DNA from: Pseudarcicella hirudinis
GTDB lineage: Bacteria > Bacteroidota > Bacteroidia > Cytophagales > Spirosomataceae
Direction: 5' to 3'
NCBI RefSeq assembly: GCF_900115665.1
Contig: NZ_FOXH01000003.1
Span: 421,053 to 485,052 of the forward strand
DNA length: 64,000 nt
The notes below the pieces were generated by a model. The model was not told the DNA's origin, searched no databases, and saw only the letters and a program-made list of their open reading frames with translations. The position numbers and the translations under genes were made by a program. Position 1 is the first letter of the stretch; every line of letters begins with the position of its first letter. Below, one piece after another: positions 34,611 to 43,819 of the stretch.

Positions 34611-35678
34611 TTATTTTTCAAAAAAGTATTGTTTCAGGTAATTATTGACCAGGGTTGATTTGGGCAGGTCATCTATTTCATTCAGAGAATAATACTTCAG
34701 GTTCTCTGGAAGTTCAATTTTCGATCCAGGATTAATCTGAATATGCCAGAACTGAGCCGTAATTCTCTGGTGAGTCAGGATATGTAAATATTTTTCTGAT
34801 TCACCGGAGATTGTTGATTCCCGGAGCAGAGCATCTATAAAAGTATCATTTCCGGCAAGTACCGAAAGATCCTGCATGCTTTCCTGTTCTGTTAAATAAA
34901 AATCATACATTCCCGACCATACATCTTTTCCGTTTCGTTCTTTCATGGCGAAGCGACCCTCTTTTTCAAGAATAAAGTAATGGAAGAAGCGTTCTTTTAC
35001 TTTTACTTTCTTTGACTTAACAGGTAACATGCTCTGTTTCCCCAGTTCATTTGCCGAACATTCCGGTGAAAAAGTACAAAACATACATTGTGGCAGTCCG
35101 GGAGTGCATTGAATCGCTCCGAATTCCATGATGGCCTGATTGTAAGTACTAACCTGCTGGTCGGGTAATAATTCCGTTGCCAGTTTGCCAAAGACCTTTT
35201 TCGCATCTTTTCCGGCAATATCTGTTTCTACACCAAAAACTCTTGATAAGACCCGGTAAACATTTCCGTCAAGAACTGCCACTTTTTCATCATGAGAGAA
35301 AGATGCAATGGCAGCAGCAGTATAAGACCCTATACCTTTTAGTTTTAATAATTCGTTATAAGTATCCGGAAAAACACCTCCGAATTCGCTGACTACCATT
35401 TTAGCAGTCGTATGCAGGTTTCGTGCTCTTGAATAGTATCCAAGTCCCTGCCATAAACGGAGTACCTCTTTTTCGTCAGCGGCGGCCAGATCCTGTACTG
35501 TAGGAAAGTTTTCAATGAACTTCTGGTAATATGGTAATCCCTGAACGACACGTGTTTGCTGAAGGATGATTTCTGAGAGCCAGATAAAGTAAGGGTTTCG
35601 GGTATTTCTCCAGGGCAGGTCTCTTTTATGACGGTTATACCAGCTTATAAGCTTATGAGCAAAAAAATCAGTGTTCAA
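34611..35678 (-). CDS. mutY: A/G-specific adenine DNA glycosylase
   Basis: MutY removes adenine mispaired with 8-oxoguanine. The protein shows the catalytic Glu in WLSEIILQQTRV, the helix-hairpin-helix LKGIGSYTAAAIASF with VAVLDGNVYRVLSR (catalytic Asp), and a complete 4Fe-4S motif C-x6-C-x2-C-x5-C. The C-terminal NUDIX-like domain reads the oxidised guanine. The open frame reaches 35732, but its first codon is TTG and overlaps a perfect -7 promoter box (35730-35737), so transcription should start after it. The next plausible start is TTG at 35678, just before the conserved FFAHKLISWY. That gives 355 residues; the start remains uncertain. Confidence 0.93.
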   Translation of the reverse strand: MNTDFFAHKLISWYNRHKRDLPWRNTRNPYFIWLSEIILQQTRVVQGLPYYQKFIENFPTVQDLAAADEKEVLRLWQGLGYYSRARNLHTTAKMVVSEFGGVFPDTYNELLKLKGIGSYTAAAIASFSHDEKVAVLDGNVYRVLSRVFGVETDIAGKDAKKVFGKLATELLPDQQVSTYNQAIMEFGAIQCTPGLPQCMFCTFSPECSANELGKQSMLPVKSKKVKVKERFFHYFILEKEGRFAMKERNGKDVWSGMYDFYLTEQESMQDLSVLAGNDTFIDALLRESTISGESEKYLHILTHQRITAQFWHIQINPGSKIELPENLKYYSLNEIDDLPKSTLVNNYLKQYFFEK

Positions 35679-35729
35679 GGGTATGAAATTTTGGTTGAAA
35701 TTATGGTTCTGATGAAGCCAGCAATAGTA

Positions 35730-35737
35730 CAAAGTTA
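35730..35737 (-). promoter_or_regulatory. -7 element of mutY
   Basis: TAACTTTG on the minus strand; predicted start near 35724, which decides against the upstream in-frame TTG as the mutY start. Confidence 0.6.
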
Positions 35738-35854
35738 AGCCGGAAAGTAGTTGTTATACATCTTTTTATTGAATCATTTTAAGACTTGTTTTTCGGAAAG
35801 TGCTAAAAATTAAGCGATTAGCGAAAAAAAGTTTAATACAATATTTAACAGGGC

Positions 35855-35885
35855 TTTCAAAATTAAAAGCAAACTCGTACCTTTG
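35855..35885 (+). promoter_or_regulatory. Promoter of the HU gene
   Basis: TTTC at 35855-35858, a 19-nt spacer and a perfect TACCTTTG at 35878-35885. The leader is about 70 nt. Confidence 0.65.
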
Positions 35886-35914
35886 TGTCCCCTTAATAAT
35901 CAGGGGGTTACACA
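35884..35914 (+). promoter_or_regulatory. Hairpin at the 5' end of the HU transcript
   Basis: GTGTCCCC and GGGG...ACAC can pair around TTAATAATCA with a small bulge, close to the predicted start. It could stabilise the 5' end; no T-run follows. Confidence 0.4.
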
Positions 35915-35961
35915 AGACCATCATTTAAACAGTATATTCAACTCTTAAAATTCGTAAAAAA

Positions 35962-36252
35962 GTGACAAAAGCAGACGTAATTGCAGAAATTGCTGAGAAG
36001 ACAGGCATTGATAAAGCAGATGTAGCAAGCACATTAGAGTCGTTCTTCAACGTTGTTAAAGACAATCTTGCAAACCAGGAAAATATCTATGTGAGAGGAT
36101 TTGGTAGCTTCATTAATAAGAAAAGAGCTAAGAAAATTGCTCGTAATATTTCAAAGAATACCGCTATTACAATCGACGAACATTACGTACCAAGTTTTAA
36201 ACCTGCGAAAATTTTCGTAGAACAAGTTAAAACTTCAACTGTGTTAAAGTAA
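35962..36252 (+). CDS. HU/IHF-family DNA-binding protein
   Basis: The 96-residue nucleoid protein bends DNA. It starts with TKADVIAEIAEKTGIDKADV, the family's helical dimerisation segment, and continues with the conserved ENIYVRGFGSF and the DNA-contacting arm including the basic KKRAKKIARNISKNT stretch. The IHF-like insertion of flanking residues and the C-terminal extension (VPSFKPAKIFVEQV) are common in Bacteroidota HU proteins. The start codon is GTG. It diverges from mutY, as himA does in several relatives, and a perfect hairpin separates it from the next gene. Confidence 0.93.
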   Translation: MTKADVIAEIAEKTGIDKADVASTLESFFNVVKDNLANQENIYVRGFGSFINKKRAKKIARNISKNTAITIDEHYVPSFKPAKIFVEQVKTSTVLK

Positions 36253-36266
36253 ATTCTAAGAGATGG

Positions 36267-36297
36267 CCAGCGGTAATATTTACAGCCTTACCGCTGG
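36267..36297 (+). repeat. Perfect 10-bp hairpin between HU and TPR genes
   Basis: CCAGCGGTAA and TTACCGCTGG surround an 11-nt loop. Only an A/T-rich stretch, not a clean T-run, follows, so partial termination or RNA processing is possible. Confidence 0.6.
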
Positions 36298-36312
36298 ATA
36301 TTCTAAAATCTA

Positions 36313-37170
36313 ATGAAAAAATCTTTTATTATTGTAATAGTAATTGCCCTAGGGACGGTTGGCGTACTGTACAGCCTTCCGAAAGTAGTTGTAAGCGATG
36401 AGAAAAAGAATTTAGAGCAATCTGCTGAAACAACGGGGCAAACTGCAAATCGTGATGCCGGTTTGAAGAAACAGGAAAACCCTTCGGCAGAAGAAATGCA
36501 TGCCGCATCACTGACTCCGGAACAGAAAAAAGCAATTGACGGCCTTAAAAGCAGGTTTTTGCAAAGTACCGACAGTCAGTCAAAAATTAAAGCAGCTGAA
36601 AACCTGATTAAACAGTTCGTAAGCTATACCAAGTACGACAGTGCGGCTCATTATGCTGAAGCTATTGTAAAAATTGATCCTTCTGAATATCATTTGGTTC
36701 AGGCCGGAAACCTTTATTACGAAGCATTTACCTATTCACTTAATGACCAGAAGGGTGCAAAGATGGGAGAGAAAGCTCGGGAGTATTATCAGAAAGCCCT
36801 TACTGTAAATCCTAATAACCTATTAGTTAAAACAAATATGGCAATGACTTATGTCTCTACGGCAACCCCAATGCAGGGAATTGCTTTATTGAGAGAAGTT
36901 ATTGGACAGGATCCGGACAATATACCTGCGTTATTTAACCTTGGTATTCTGGCAATCAGATCAAATCAGTTTGGCAAAGGTGTTGACCGTTTCAAACAAA
37001 TTCTGAAAATTGACCCTGCAAATACAAAAGCGGCATTAAATTTGGGCTATTGTTTTGCGGAGTTGGACAGAAAAGACGAAGCTCGTAAGATTTTAGAAAA
37101 AGTTGTTCAGAATACGAAAGACCCGCTCGAGAAATCTGCAGCAAATGAGATATTAGAAAAATTGAAGTAA
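36313..37170 (+). CDS. TPR-repeat envelope protein
   Basis: The 285-residue protein has an N-terminal membrane anchor or uncleaved signal (about 5-23), a polar linker (about 30-65) and four to five tetratricopeptide repeats, for example AREYYQKALTVNPNNLLVKT and DNIPALFNLGILAIRSNQ. TPRs mediate protein-protein contacts; the partner is unknown. It lies 60 nt after HU behind a hairpin and before the bS22-like gene. Many Bacteroidota have a protein of this type at this position next to the ribonuclease G gene; that statement is from memory and worth checking. Confidence 0.82.
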   Translation: MKKSFIIVIVIALGTVGVLYSLPKVVVSDEKKNLEQSAETTGQTANRDAGLKKQENPSAEEMHAASLTPEQKKAIDGLKSRFLQSTDSQSKIKAAENLIKQFVSYTKYDSAAHYAEAIVKIDPSEYHLVQAGNLYYEAFTYSLNDQKGAKMGEKAREYYQKALTVNPNNLLVKTNMAMTYVSTATPMQGIALLREVIGQDPDNIPALFNLGILAIRSNQFGKGVDRFKQILKIDPANTKAALNLGYCFAELDRKDEARKILEKVVQNTKDPLEKSAANEILEKLK

Positions 37171-37318
37171 ATTCCGAATAAGTGAACAAATTGATATAGA
37201 ATTTGTGTATTGTAAAGTAAATCCGATTTTCTTAACAAAACTCAGTGTTCCGGACAAAATTTGCCAGCTGTTCAAAAAACATTGTAAAATATTTTAAACA
37301 TTTTAATCCTTAAACGTT

Positions 37319-37408
37319 ATGCCTTGCGGAAAGAAAAGAAAAAGACACAAAATTGCAACTCACAAAAGAAAGAAGCGTCTTAGAAAGAACAGACATAAGA
37401 AAAAATAG
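37319..37408 (+). CDS. AURKAIP1/COX24-domain (bS22-like) small ribosomal protein
   Basis: A 29-residue, extremely basic protein, MPCGKKRKRHKIATHKRKKR followed by LRKNRHKKK, too short for usual ORF cut-offs. Small lysine/arginine-rich proteins of this form are annotated in Bacteroidota as AURKAIP1/COX24-domain proteins, related to mitochondrial mS38 and mycobacterial bS22, which sit on the small ribosomal subunit. The ATG is preceded by an A/T-rich leader and the stop is TAG. It lies upstream of the RNase G gene, separated from it by a terminator, so it is expressed separately. Confidence 0.85.
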   Translation: MPCGKKRKRHKIATHKRKKRLRKNRHKKK

Positions 37409-37824
37409 TGCATAGTTTCCAGCGTCTGATGCAGATTTTTTAATGTTTTATTGCTTAATCTACGCACCGGATACTGATAACTAATCACTTTCGAAAACAG
37501 GCTGCTTTTCTACACAGAAAAGCGTGCCTGTTTTTGTTGTTTAATTTATTGTTCGAAATCAGGCACATTTTTAATTCTGTAAGTCTTTGATTTGTAGGAT
37601 TTTGTTTGCCAGTTGAAACCTCTTTGTTTATCAGTTTCAAATCACAAAACGGGAAGAAAAATCCCGGATTTAAAATTGTGTGAAATAACAATTGAGAATG
37701 AAATACCTTTTAAGAGAATCCTTATAAAACAAGTCCCTGCCCTAGGAAATAATTTATAACATTGCCTTTTGAACAATAAGTTACTGTTTAATCGATCCAG
37801 ACACTTCTAATCCTTCAATCACCT
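37409..37824. other. Intergenic region between bS22-like gene and rng
   Basis: These 416 nt contain one strong terminator (37494-37536) and then about 290 nt before rng. No perfect promoter element or ORF was found in the second part. It may be a long leader of the ribonuclease gene, which in other bacteria autoregulates through its 5' leader, but no specific structure stands out. Confidence 0.4.
37494..37536 (+). terminator. Terminator after the bS22-like gene
   Basis: AAAACAGGC and GCCTGTTTT form the outer stem, with GCTTTTCT and AGAAAAGC pairing inside; a T-run follows. Confidence 0.8.
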
Positions 37825-39381
37825 GTGAGTAATGAATTAATCATCAATTCGACTCCTAAAGGTGACCGCATAGCTCTTTTGCAGGATAAGAGGATTGTGG
37901 AGTATCACCTTGAGGAATCAGAACCACACTTTTCCGTAGGAGATATTTATCTTGGTACGGTCAAGAAGATGGTAACGGGATTGAATGCAGCTTTTATTGA
38001 TATAGGTTATGAAAAGGATGCTTTTTTGCATTATCATGATTTAGGTCAAAACATCAATTCCTTAAACAAATTCACGAAAGATGTCATCGCCAAACGTCAG
38101 CAGAATGGCAGATTAGACAATTTCAAACTTGAAGCAGAAATTGATAAACTGGGCAAAATTGAGAAGGTTCTGGGAAAGAATTCACCAATTTTAGTACAGG
38201 TTGTCAAAGAACCAATTTCAACGAAAGGCCCCCGGTTATCATGTGATATTTCGATCGCCGGACGATATTTAGTGTTGGTTCCTTTTTCAAACGGAGTTAA
38301 TATTTCTAAAAAAATTACGGCGAAAGCTGAACGTCAGCGTCTGCAGCGATTGATGTCATCAGTAAAGCCAGCCAACTTCGGCGTAATCGTGAGAACGGTC
38401 GCTGAAGGAAAAGATGTAGAAGAGTTAGAACGGGATTTAAAAGATTCTCTGGCAAAGTGGGAACTGGGTGTCAAAAATTTATTAGACGCTAAACCACGCG
38501 ACAAAGTAATCGGAGAGATGAGTCGGGCTACCTCTATGCTTCGCGATTTACTAAATGAGAATTTCGACAGTGTCATTGTTGATACTCCGGAATTGTTTCA
38601 GGAAGCGAAGAACTACGTACACAATATTGCACCCGATAAAGAGAAGATTGTTAAATTACATGCCGGAAAAACGAAGGCATTTGAACAATTTGGTATCGAA
38701 AAGCAGTTGAAAATGCTTTTTGGAAGATCGGTAAGTTTACCCGGCGGAGGATATTTGATTATTGAACACACAGAGGCTTTGCATGTAATTGATGTAAACT
38801 CCGGCAATAAATCAAATACCGAAGAAGATCAGGAAGCTACGGCTCTGAGCGTAAACCGGGAAGCAGCTAAAGAAATTGCCCGTCAGTTAAGACTACGGGA
38901 TATGGGCGGGATTATCGTGATCGATTTCATTGATATGAAGAAAGCTGAAAACAAAAAGCTGATTCAGGATATCATGAAAGAGGAAATGAGAACCGACCGC
39001 TCAAAGTACACAATTTTGCCATTAACCAAGTTTGGTCTCATGCAGATCACCCGTCAGAGAGTTCGTCCTGAGATGAATGTTCAGACTCAGGAGACCTGTC
39101 CGACCTGCGGAGGAACCGGTAAAATTTCGGCAAGTATCGTTGTTTCAGATGTGATTGAGCATAACCTTGAACATATCATTATAAAACAGAATGAGAAAAA
39201 GCCTACTATTTTGTTACATCCGTTTTTACACGCTTATTTCACGAAAGGATTTCCTTCACTTCGCATGAAATGGTACTTTAAATACAAAACCTGGGTGAAT
39301 CTTATTGAAGATACTTCGCTTGGTGTGACGGAATTTAAATTCCACAACAAATATGGTGAAGAAATTGAGCTTAATGGATAA
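37825..39381 (+). CDS. rng: Rne/Rng family ribonuclease (RNase G type)
   Basis: A single-strand-specific endoribonuclease that initiates mRNA decay and processes rRNA. At 518 residues it has only the catalytic part of the family and no long C-terminal scaffold. An S1 domain (about 38-120, with GDIYLGTVKKMVTGLNAAFI) precedes the RNase H-like and DNase I-like subdomains. Metal-binding aspartates are in IDVNSG and IVIDFIDMK, and the zinc-link CPTCGG motif is near residue 430. The start is GTG, giving the standard SNELIINST N-terminus. It lies alone between two terminators. Confidence 0.93.
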   Translation: MSNELIINSTPKGDRIALLQDKRIVEYHLEESEPHFSVGDIYLGTVKKMVTGLNAAFIDIGYEKDAFLHYHDLGQNINSLNKFTKDVIAKRQQNGRLDNFKLEAEIDKLGKIEKVLGKNSPILVQVVKEPISTKGPRLSCDISIAGRYLVLVPFSNGVNISKKITAKAERQRLQRLMSSVKPANFGVIVRTVAEGKDVEELERDLKDSLAKWELGVKNLLDAKPRDKVIGEMSRATSMLRDLLNENFDSVIVDTPELFQEAKNYVHNIAPDKEKIVKLHAGKTKAFEQFGIEKQLKMLFGRSVSLPGGGYLIIEHTEALHVIDVNSGNKSNTEEDQEATALSVNREAAKEIARQLRLRDMGGIIVIDFIDMKKAENKKLIQDIMKEEMRTDRSKYTILPLTKFGLMQITRQRVRPEMNVQTQETCPTCGGTGKISASIVVSDVIEHNLEHIIIKQNEKKPTILLHPFLHAYFTKGFPSLRMKWYFKYKTWVNLIEDTSLGVTEFKFHNKYGEEIELNG

Positions 39382-39401
39382 GATATTTAAATTTATAGAA
39401 G

Positions 39402-39430
39402 CCCTGATTACGAAAGAATTCAGGGTTTTT
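39402..39430 (+). terminator. Terminator of rng
   Basis: GCCCTGA and TCAGGGT form a stem with extra pairing in the loop and a T-run after it. It marks the left edge of the A+T-rich island. Confidence 0.75.
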
Positions 39431-39630
39431 TGTTTCTATTGTGCTTAATTTTTTAAAGAAAAGACAGGGTTTTAATATGAAAGCTGAAGTTAAAGATATT
39501 GGTGTAAATTATTGAAAATCAAACAACTGTATTAGCTTGATAAGGTTCGAACAGAGATCGCTGAAAAATGACCTGAGCTAATTAAATAATGTTTAAGGAA
39601 AGCCGCATTGATGTTTATTTTGAAAGAAAA
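39431..39630. other. Boundary region between rng and the RND operon
   Basis: About 200 nt of A+T-rich DNA follow the rng terminator. I see no gene, perfect promoter element or direct repeat shared with the other island edge near 50.22 kb. Confidence 0.35.
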
Positions 39631-42600
39631 CTATTTTTGTAGACTATAGTAGTTACTAAGCCAATAAATTAATGGGATGAATGATAAAGAAATGAGTAAT
39701 CCAAGAAACATCCCTCCAATTACAGCAAGAGCCAAAGGTTGTTGAAGTTCCGAACCTAGGCCACCCGAAAAAAGGATAGGTAGAAGTCCCAGAATCGTTG
39801 TTAAGAATGTCATTATTTGCGATTTCAAACGTTTTTTACCTGACATTTTAATTGCATCTAATAATCCCATTGAATTAATAGAACGATTCATTGTATCTAT
39901 CTTTAAGATTGAATCATTGTCTAAAATACCAATCAAAACAATCATTCCGATTACAGACATGATATTTATGCTATTTCCCCCTAACCATAGTAGGAACTCG
40001 GCTCCCGTTAAACCAAAAATAATCGTTAACATTACAATAAATGGTTGTGTAAGAGATTCAAATTGAGCTGATAAAATGAAATATAATAATCCGATTGCAA
40101 CCAATAAAATATATAATAATTCTCTTATGAGGGCTTGATTTTTGAAAAAGACTCCCGAGAAATGAACATTTAAATCGTTAGTGTTATTAACAATTTCTTT
40201 GATTTTTCTTTGGTCTTCTTCAACTTTTTCTGAATCAAATTCAAACGGAATGAAGCTACCATCCTTACTCTGAAAATAAGACTTATAATCTTGTTTAGTA
40301 GTCAACAAAATAAGCTGACTTAACGAAATGAAATTTCCTTGCTTAGTATTTACAATCGAATTTTGAATATTCTCAAAAGTTTTTTTTTGATCATCACTAA
40401 TTAATATTGGGATATATTTTTGCTCTGATTTTAAATTTCCGATAGTATTTTCATTAAAAATAGTCTTTAATTTTTGGTAAACGGTTTCATAGGTTACATC
40501 ATATATTAATAATTTCTCAGGATCGATTTTTATATATACTCTATTCTGTAAGGCAGGAGGAGGGGTTACTAGTTGGTTTTTTAAAAACAAATTATGGAGA
40601 CTGTTAATGGATTTTATATCAGGGATATCTGCTTCAATATCGCTTGATATTTTTGCTCGTAAAGGTGTTTCGTTGGTATTAAATAACTGCTCAAAAACAT
40701 TCTTTCCAGCCCTTATCTTACTTGAGGCAGTAGGATATTTAGATTGTAGAAAGGTTATAATCTCATTTTTTAAATACTCGAAATCTGTATTAGATTTAAC
40801 TTTACATATTAACAAACATTCATTGAAATTTTGTTGCAAATCTCGATTTAATATAAACTGTTGCTGTCCAATAAAATTACTTTGAGAGATTATTTTTGTT
40901 TGGATTACTTTTCTTAGTTCTTTTAATCTTTTTTCATTTTCTTCAACTGTTATTGGTTCATTCCAGTCTATTTTAGTCTCCAATTCATTATGACTAACAA
41001 CCGGCATTCCTTGTTTTTTGATAGTTAGAAAAAGAGGGATTGCCAATATCCCAATAATTATAAAAAAAATAAAAAAACTTTTTTTATAATTAAAGACGAT
41101 ATCAAAAAAACAATCATATAGCTGTTCTGTTTTTTTTCCTAGAAAAGTAGTATAGGGTTTGAATTCATACTGTTTGAAATAGAATACCCTGTATAAGATA
41201 GGTACAAATGTGTAAGAACATAATAATGATATACCAAGAGAAATAGAGACAGCGAGGGCTTGATCAATAAATAATGCTCCTGCGATACCACTCATAAAAA
41301 TTAGAGGTAAAAAAACAGCGGAGTTAGTTAGAATAGATGTAAACAGTGGAATAATTACTTCTTGTGTCCCATTAATGCAAGATGTTTCTAAATCGTTATT
41401 TTCTTCTCTGTATTGTTCAATGCTTTCAATAACTATAATCGCACTATCAATAATTTCCCCGATTCCTAAAACTAACCCGGCTAACGAGACAATATTTATG
41501 GAAATATGAAACAAATAGAAGCATAAAAAGGTGATGGCTAATGATACGGGAATGACCATCCCTACTATAATGGGTGTTTTGAAATCATTCATAAAAAAAA
41601 AGATCATTATGAAAGTGCAAAGACCACCAAAAAGAATATTTCCGATGAGGTTATTTATGGATAGATTTAATAACTCTGTTTGATCCTGGCTTATTGCGAA
41701 TGAAAGTTGCGGATAATCTTTTTTATATTGATTTATCTCACGACTTAGTTCTTCCTGAAGTTTTAAGAGTTGCGAATCTGATTGTTTGATTATCGAAAGG
41801 CAAACAGCACGATTACCATTATAAGTATAAAATCCATTTAATTTTTGTTCTCGAATTTTTACACTTGCAATTTCCTTAAGCTGAAAGACCTTTTCCCCTT
41901 TTCGAAAGTATATATTTTCAATATCCTGAGTAGTTTTTAAAACAGAAGAAAACCTTATATTGTATTGGTATTGTCCATCTTTTACCGCAAAATTTCCTAA
42001 ATCAATATTGTTTTCTTGCAAAACATTTTTCAAGTATTGTTCGTCGATACCTAAACTCTGAAATTTTGCTTGATCCGGAGTTATTACTACTTCAGACTTT
42101 GATAAACCTGTTATATCAACCAATGCAACTTCATTGAGTTGCTCAATGCGTCTACGTAATACATTTTCACAAAAGTCACTAAGAAGTAAAAAATCCTCTT
42201 TAGTTTTTAATTCGTTTTTCTGAAGTGGATAGGATAAATTGTTTTGCCAAACATTTAGATTAAAAACAGGTATATCTGTTGCTCCGGCTTTAATTACTAA
42301 TGGACGCTCCATATCCCGTGGCAAACTACTTATTATGGCATCTATTTTTTCATTGGTTTCGACATAAGCGAGATTAATATTTGACCCATAGTCAAAGCTT
42401 AATTTTAAAATGACAGAACCATCCCTGCTTTCTGCTTGAATATCATCCAAATGATTTACTTGTTGTAATTGATTAAGAACCCTTTTGGTAATAGTTTGAT
42501 TAAGTTCTTGAGCAGAAGCTGAGGGATAATTTATCTGAACTGATATTTCAGGTACTGAAATATCGGGCAATAAAGAAACGGGTATTTGTTGGAATGTAAT

Positions 42601-42672
42601 TAACCCTAGGATTACCAAAGAAAGTGTAGTTACAAGAACAGCAATTGGACGGAAGATAAGAAATCGTATCAT
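39631..42672 (-). CDS. RND-family efflux permease A
   Basis: The 1013-residue inner-membrane pump has the RND plan: one N-terminal helix, a large periplasmic domain, a helix bundle, and the duplication. The early signature PVSLLPDISVPEISVQ is typical. In TM4 the motif is GIGEIIDSAIIVIES, so Asp409 is kept but its usual neighbour Asp is Ser410. In TM10 the segment is GILDNDSILKID, where the lysine of the AcrB proton relay is replaced by Asn followed by Asp. The relay is therefore altered, and drug specificity cannot be inferred. The adaptor gene overlaps it by 4 nt. It ends the minus-strand operon that starts with the small peptide gene. Codon use is richer in A/T than in neighbouring core genes. 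Confidence 0.9.
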   Translation of the reverse strand: MIRFLIFRPIAVLVTTLSLVILGLITFQQIPVSLLPDISVPEISVQINYPSASAQELNQTITKRVLNQLQQVNHLDDIQAESRDGSVILKLSFDYGSNINLAYVETNEKIDAIISSLPRDMERPLVIKAGATDIPVFNLNVWQNNLSYPLQKNELKTKEDFLLLSDFCENVLRRRIEQLNEVALVDITGLSKSEVVITPDQAKFQSLGIDEQYLKNVLQENNIDLGNFAVKDGQYQYNIRFSSVLKTTQDIENIYFRKGEKVFQLKEIASVKIREQKLNGFYTYNGNRAVCLSIIKQSDSQLLKLQEELSREINQYKKDYPQLSFAISQDQTELLNLSINNLIGNILFGGLCTFIMIFFFMNDFKTPIIVGMVIPVSLAITFLCFYLFHISINIVSLAGLVLGIGEIIDSAIIVIESIEQYREENNDLETSCINGTQEVIIPLFTSILTNSAVFLPLIFMSGIAGALFIDQALAVSISLGISLLCSYTFVPILYRVFYFKQYEFKPYTTFLGKKTEQLYDCFFDIVFNYKKSFFIFFIIIGILAIPLFLTIKKQGMPVVSHNELETKIDWNEPITVEENEKRLKELRKVIQTKIISQSNFIGQQQFILNRDLQQNFNECLLICKVKSNTDFEYLKNEIITFLQSKYPTASSKIRAGKNVFEQLFNTNETPLRAKISSDIEADIPDIKSINSLHNLFLKNQLVTPPPALQNRVYIKIDPEKLLIYDVTYETVYQKLKTIFNENTIGNLKSEQKYIPILISDDQKKTFENIQNSIVNTKQGNFISLSQLILLTTKQDYKSYFQSKDGSFIPFEFDSEKVEEDQRKIKEIVNNTNDLNVHFSGVFFKNQALIRELLYILLVAIGLLYFILSAQFESLTQPFIVMLTIIFGLTGAEFLLWLGGNSINIMSVIGMIVLIGILDNDSILKIDTMNRSINSMGLLDAIKMSGKKRLKSQIMTFLTTILGLLPILFSGGLGSELQQPLALAVIGGMFLGLLISLSFIPLIYWLSNYYSLQK

Positions 42673-43736
42673 TTGTCTTTGTTAATTTCAACCTTAGCAT
42701 CATGCCCTAAGTTGAGGTTTCCATCTAGAATTATCCAATTGCCTGCATTTAGCCCCTCTGATATTGCCATATGTGTTTCATTTTCGTGAGAAATTGAAAC
42801 ATAATGCCATTTAGCAAGCCCTTTTTCATAAGTAAAAACGACTTTCCTCCCAGATCTTTCAACTATGGCCGATTTAGGAATAACCAATTGATTAGATAGC
42901 GATTTTTCGATTACGATATGAGCATTCATCCCATCAAATAGATATTTATTTGGATTTTGTATTCTAATTTTAATAGATACCAAGCCTTGCTGATTTACCT
43001 GAGGATTGATTTCATAGACTTTGCCAATATAGTTTTTATCCTTGTAAGCCAAAGGCTTAATTTTTACGGACTGACCGATTTGAACATACGAAAGTTCAGA
43101 TTCAAGTATGAAGGCTTCTATAGCCATAATACTATTATTTATTAAAGTACAAAAAGGCTCTGAAAGACTTGCCTGATTATGCTCTTTGGTTTTAAGATTG
43201 GTAATGACCCCTGTGTATGGAGCTTTCAAAAATGTATTCTCATATTGTACTTGTGCATGACGAAGAGCAGTTCGAGCTTCATAGTAAGCACTTTGAATTT
43301 TGATATTTTCTAAGACACGAGAAGGAATACTGAGTGTGTCCAGGTCTTTTCCACCGTATTCAATAAGCAATTTATTGAGAATGAATGAAGCTTTTTTAAA
43401 TTGATCCTGAGCTTGCAGAACCAATAATTTTTCTTTACGATTATCTAATTCTGCAATAATACGTCCTGCACTAACTACAGATGTGTTGGGGAAATTGATT
43501 CTATTGATTTCGCCTGTTTGCTTAAAGAATAGTTGTGTTTGTTGTTGCGCTTTCGTAATTCCATTGGTTTGAAGTTGCAGTAAAAAAGGCTTAGATTGTA
43601 TCTGTTGAATTTTTACAACCGGCACTTTATGAGAAGAGCCAATAGGTAAATTGTTTGTTTTTTCACTCTTTTGGCAAGAAAAAAACAAGAAAAGGGAAAA
43701 GTAAAAGTTGAAATAGGTTAAAAATGTTGTCTGCAT
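42669..43736 (-). CDS. RND adaptor (membrane-fusion) lipoprotein
   Basis: The 355-residue adaptor has a lipoprotein signal with the lipobox cysteine in LFFSCQKS. It shows the N-terminal beta strand and short alpha-hairpin (about 95-150), lipoyl halves with RIIAELDNRKEKLL and FLKAPYTGVITNLKT, and a barrel region with AHIVIEKSLSNQLVIPKSAIV. Its stop overlaps the start of RND A by 4 nt, so the two form a pump. There is no TolC gene in this cluster; an outer-membrane channel would have to be supplied from elsewhere. Confidence 0.9.
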   Translation of the reverse strand: MQTTFLTYFNFYFSLFLFFSCQKSEKTNNLPIGSSHKVPVVKIQQIQSKPFLLQLQTNGITKAQQQTQLFFKQTGEINRINFPNTSVVSAGRIIAELDNRKEKLLVLQAQDQFKKASFILNKLLIEYGGKDLDTLSIPSRVLENIKIQSAYYEARTALRHAQVQYENTFLKAPYTGVITNLKTKEHNQASLSEPFCTLINNSIMAIEAFILESELSYVQIGQSVKIKPLAYKDKNYIGKVYEINPQVNQQGLVSIKIRIQNPNKYLFDGMNAHIVIEKSLSNQLVIPKSAIVERSGRKVVFTYEKGLAKWHYVSISHENETHMAISEGLNAGNWIILDGNLNLGHDAKVEINKDK

Positions 43737-43819
43737 TTATTGGTAATCAATAGGTTATATTTTAGGTTAGGGAATAAAACAATTTATACTATCACTTTCA
43801 TTAAAAAATAAACATCTTT

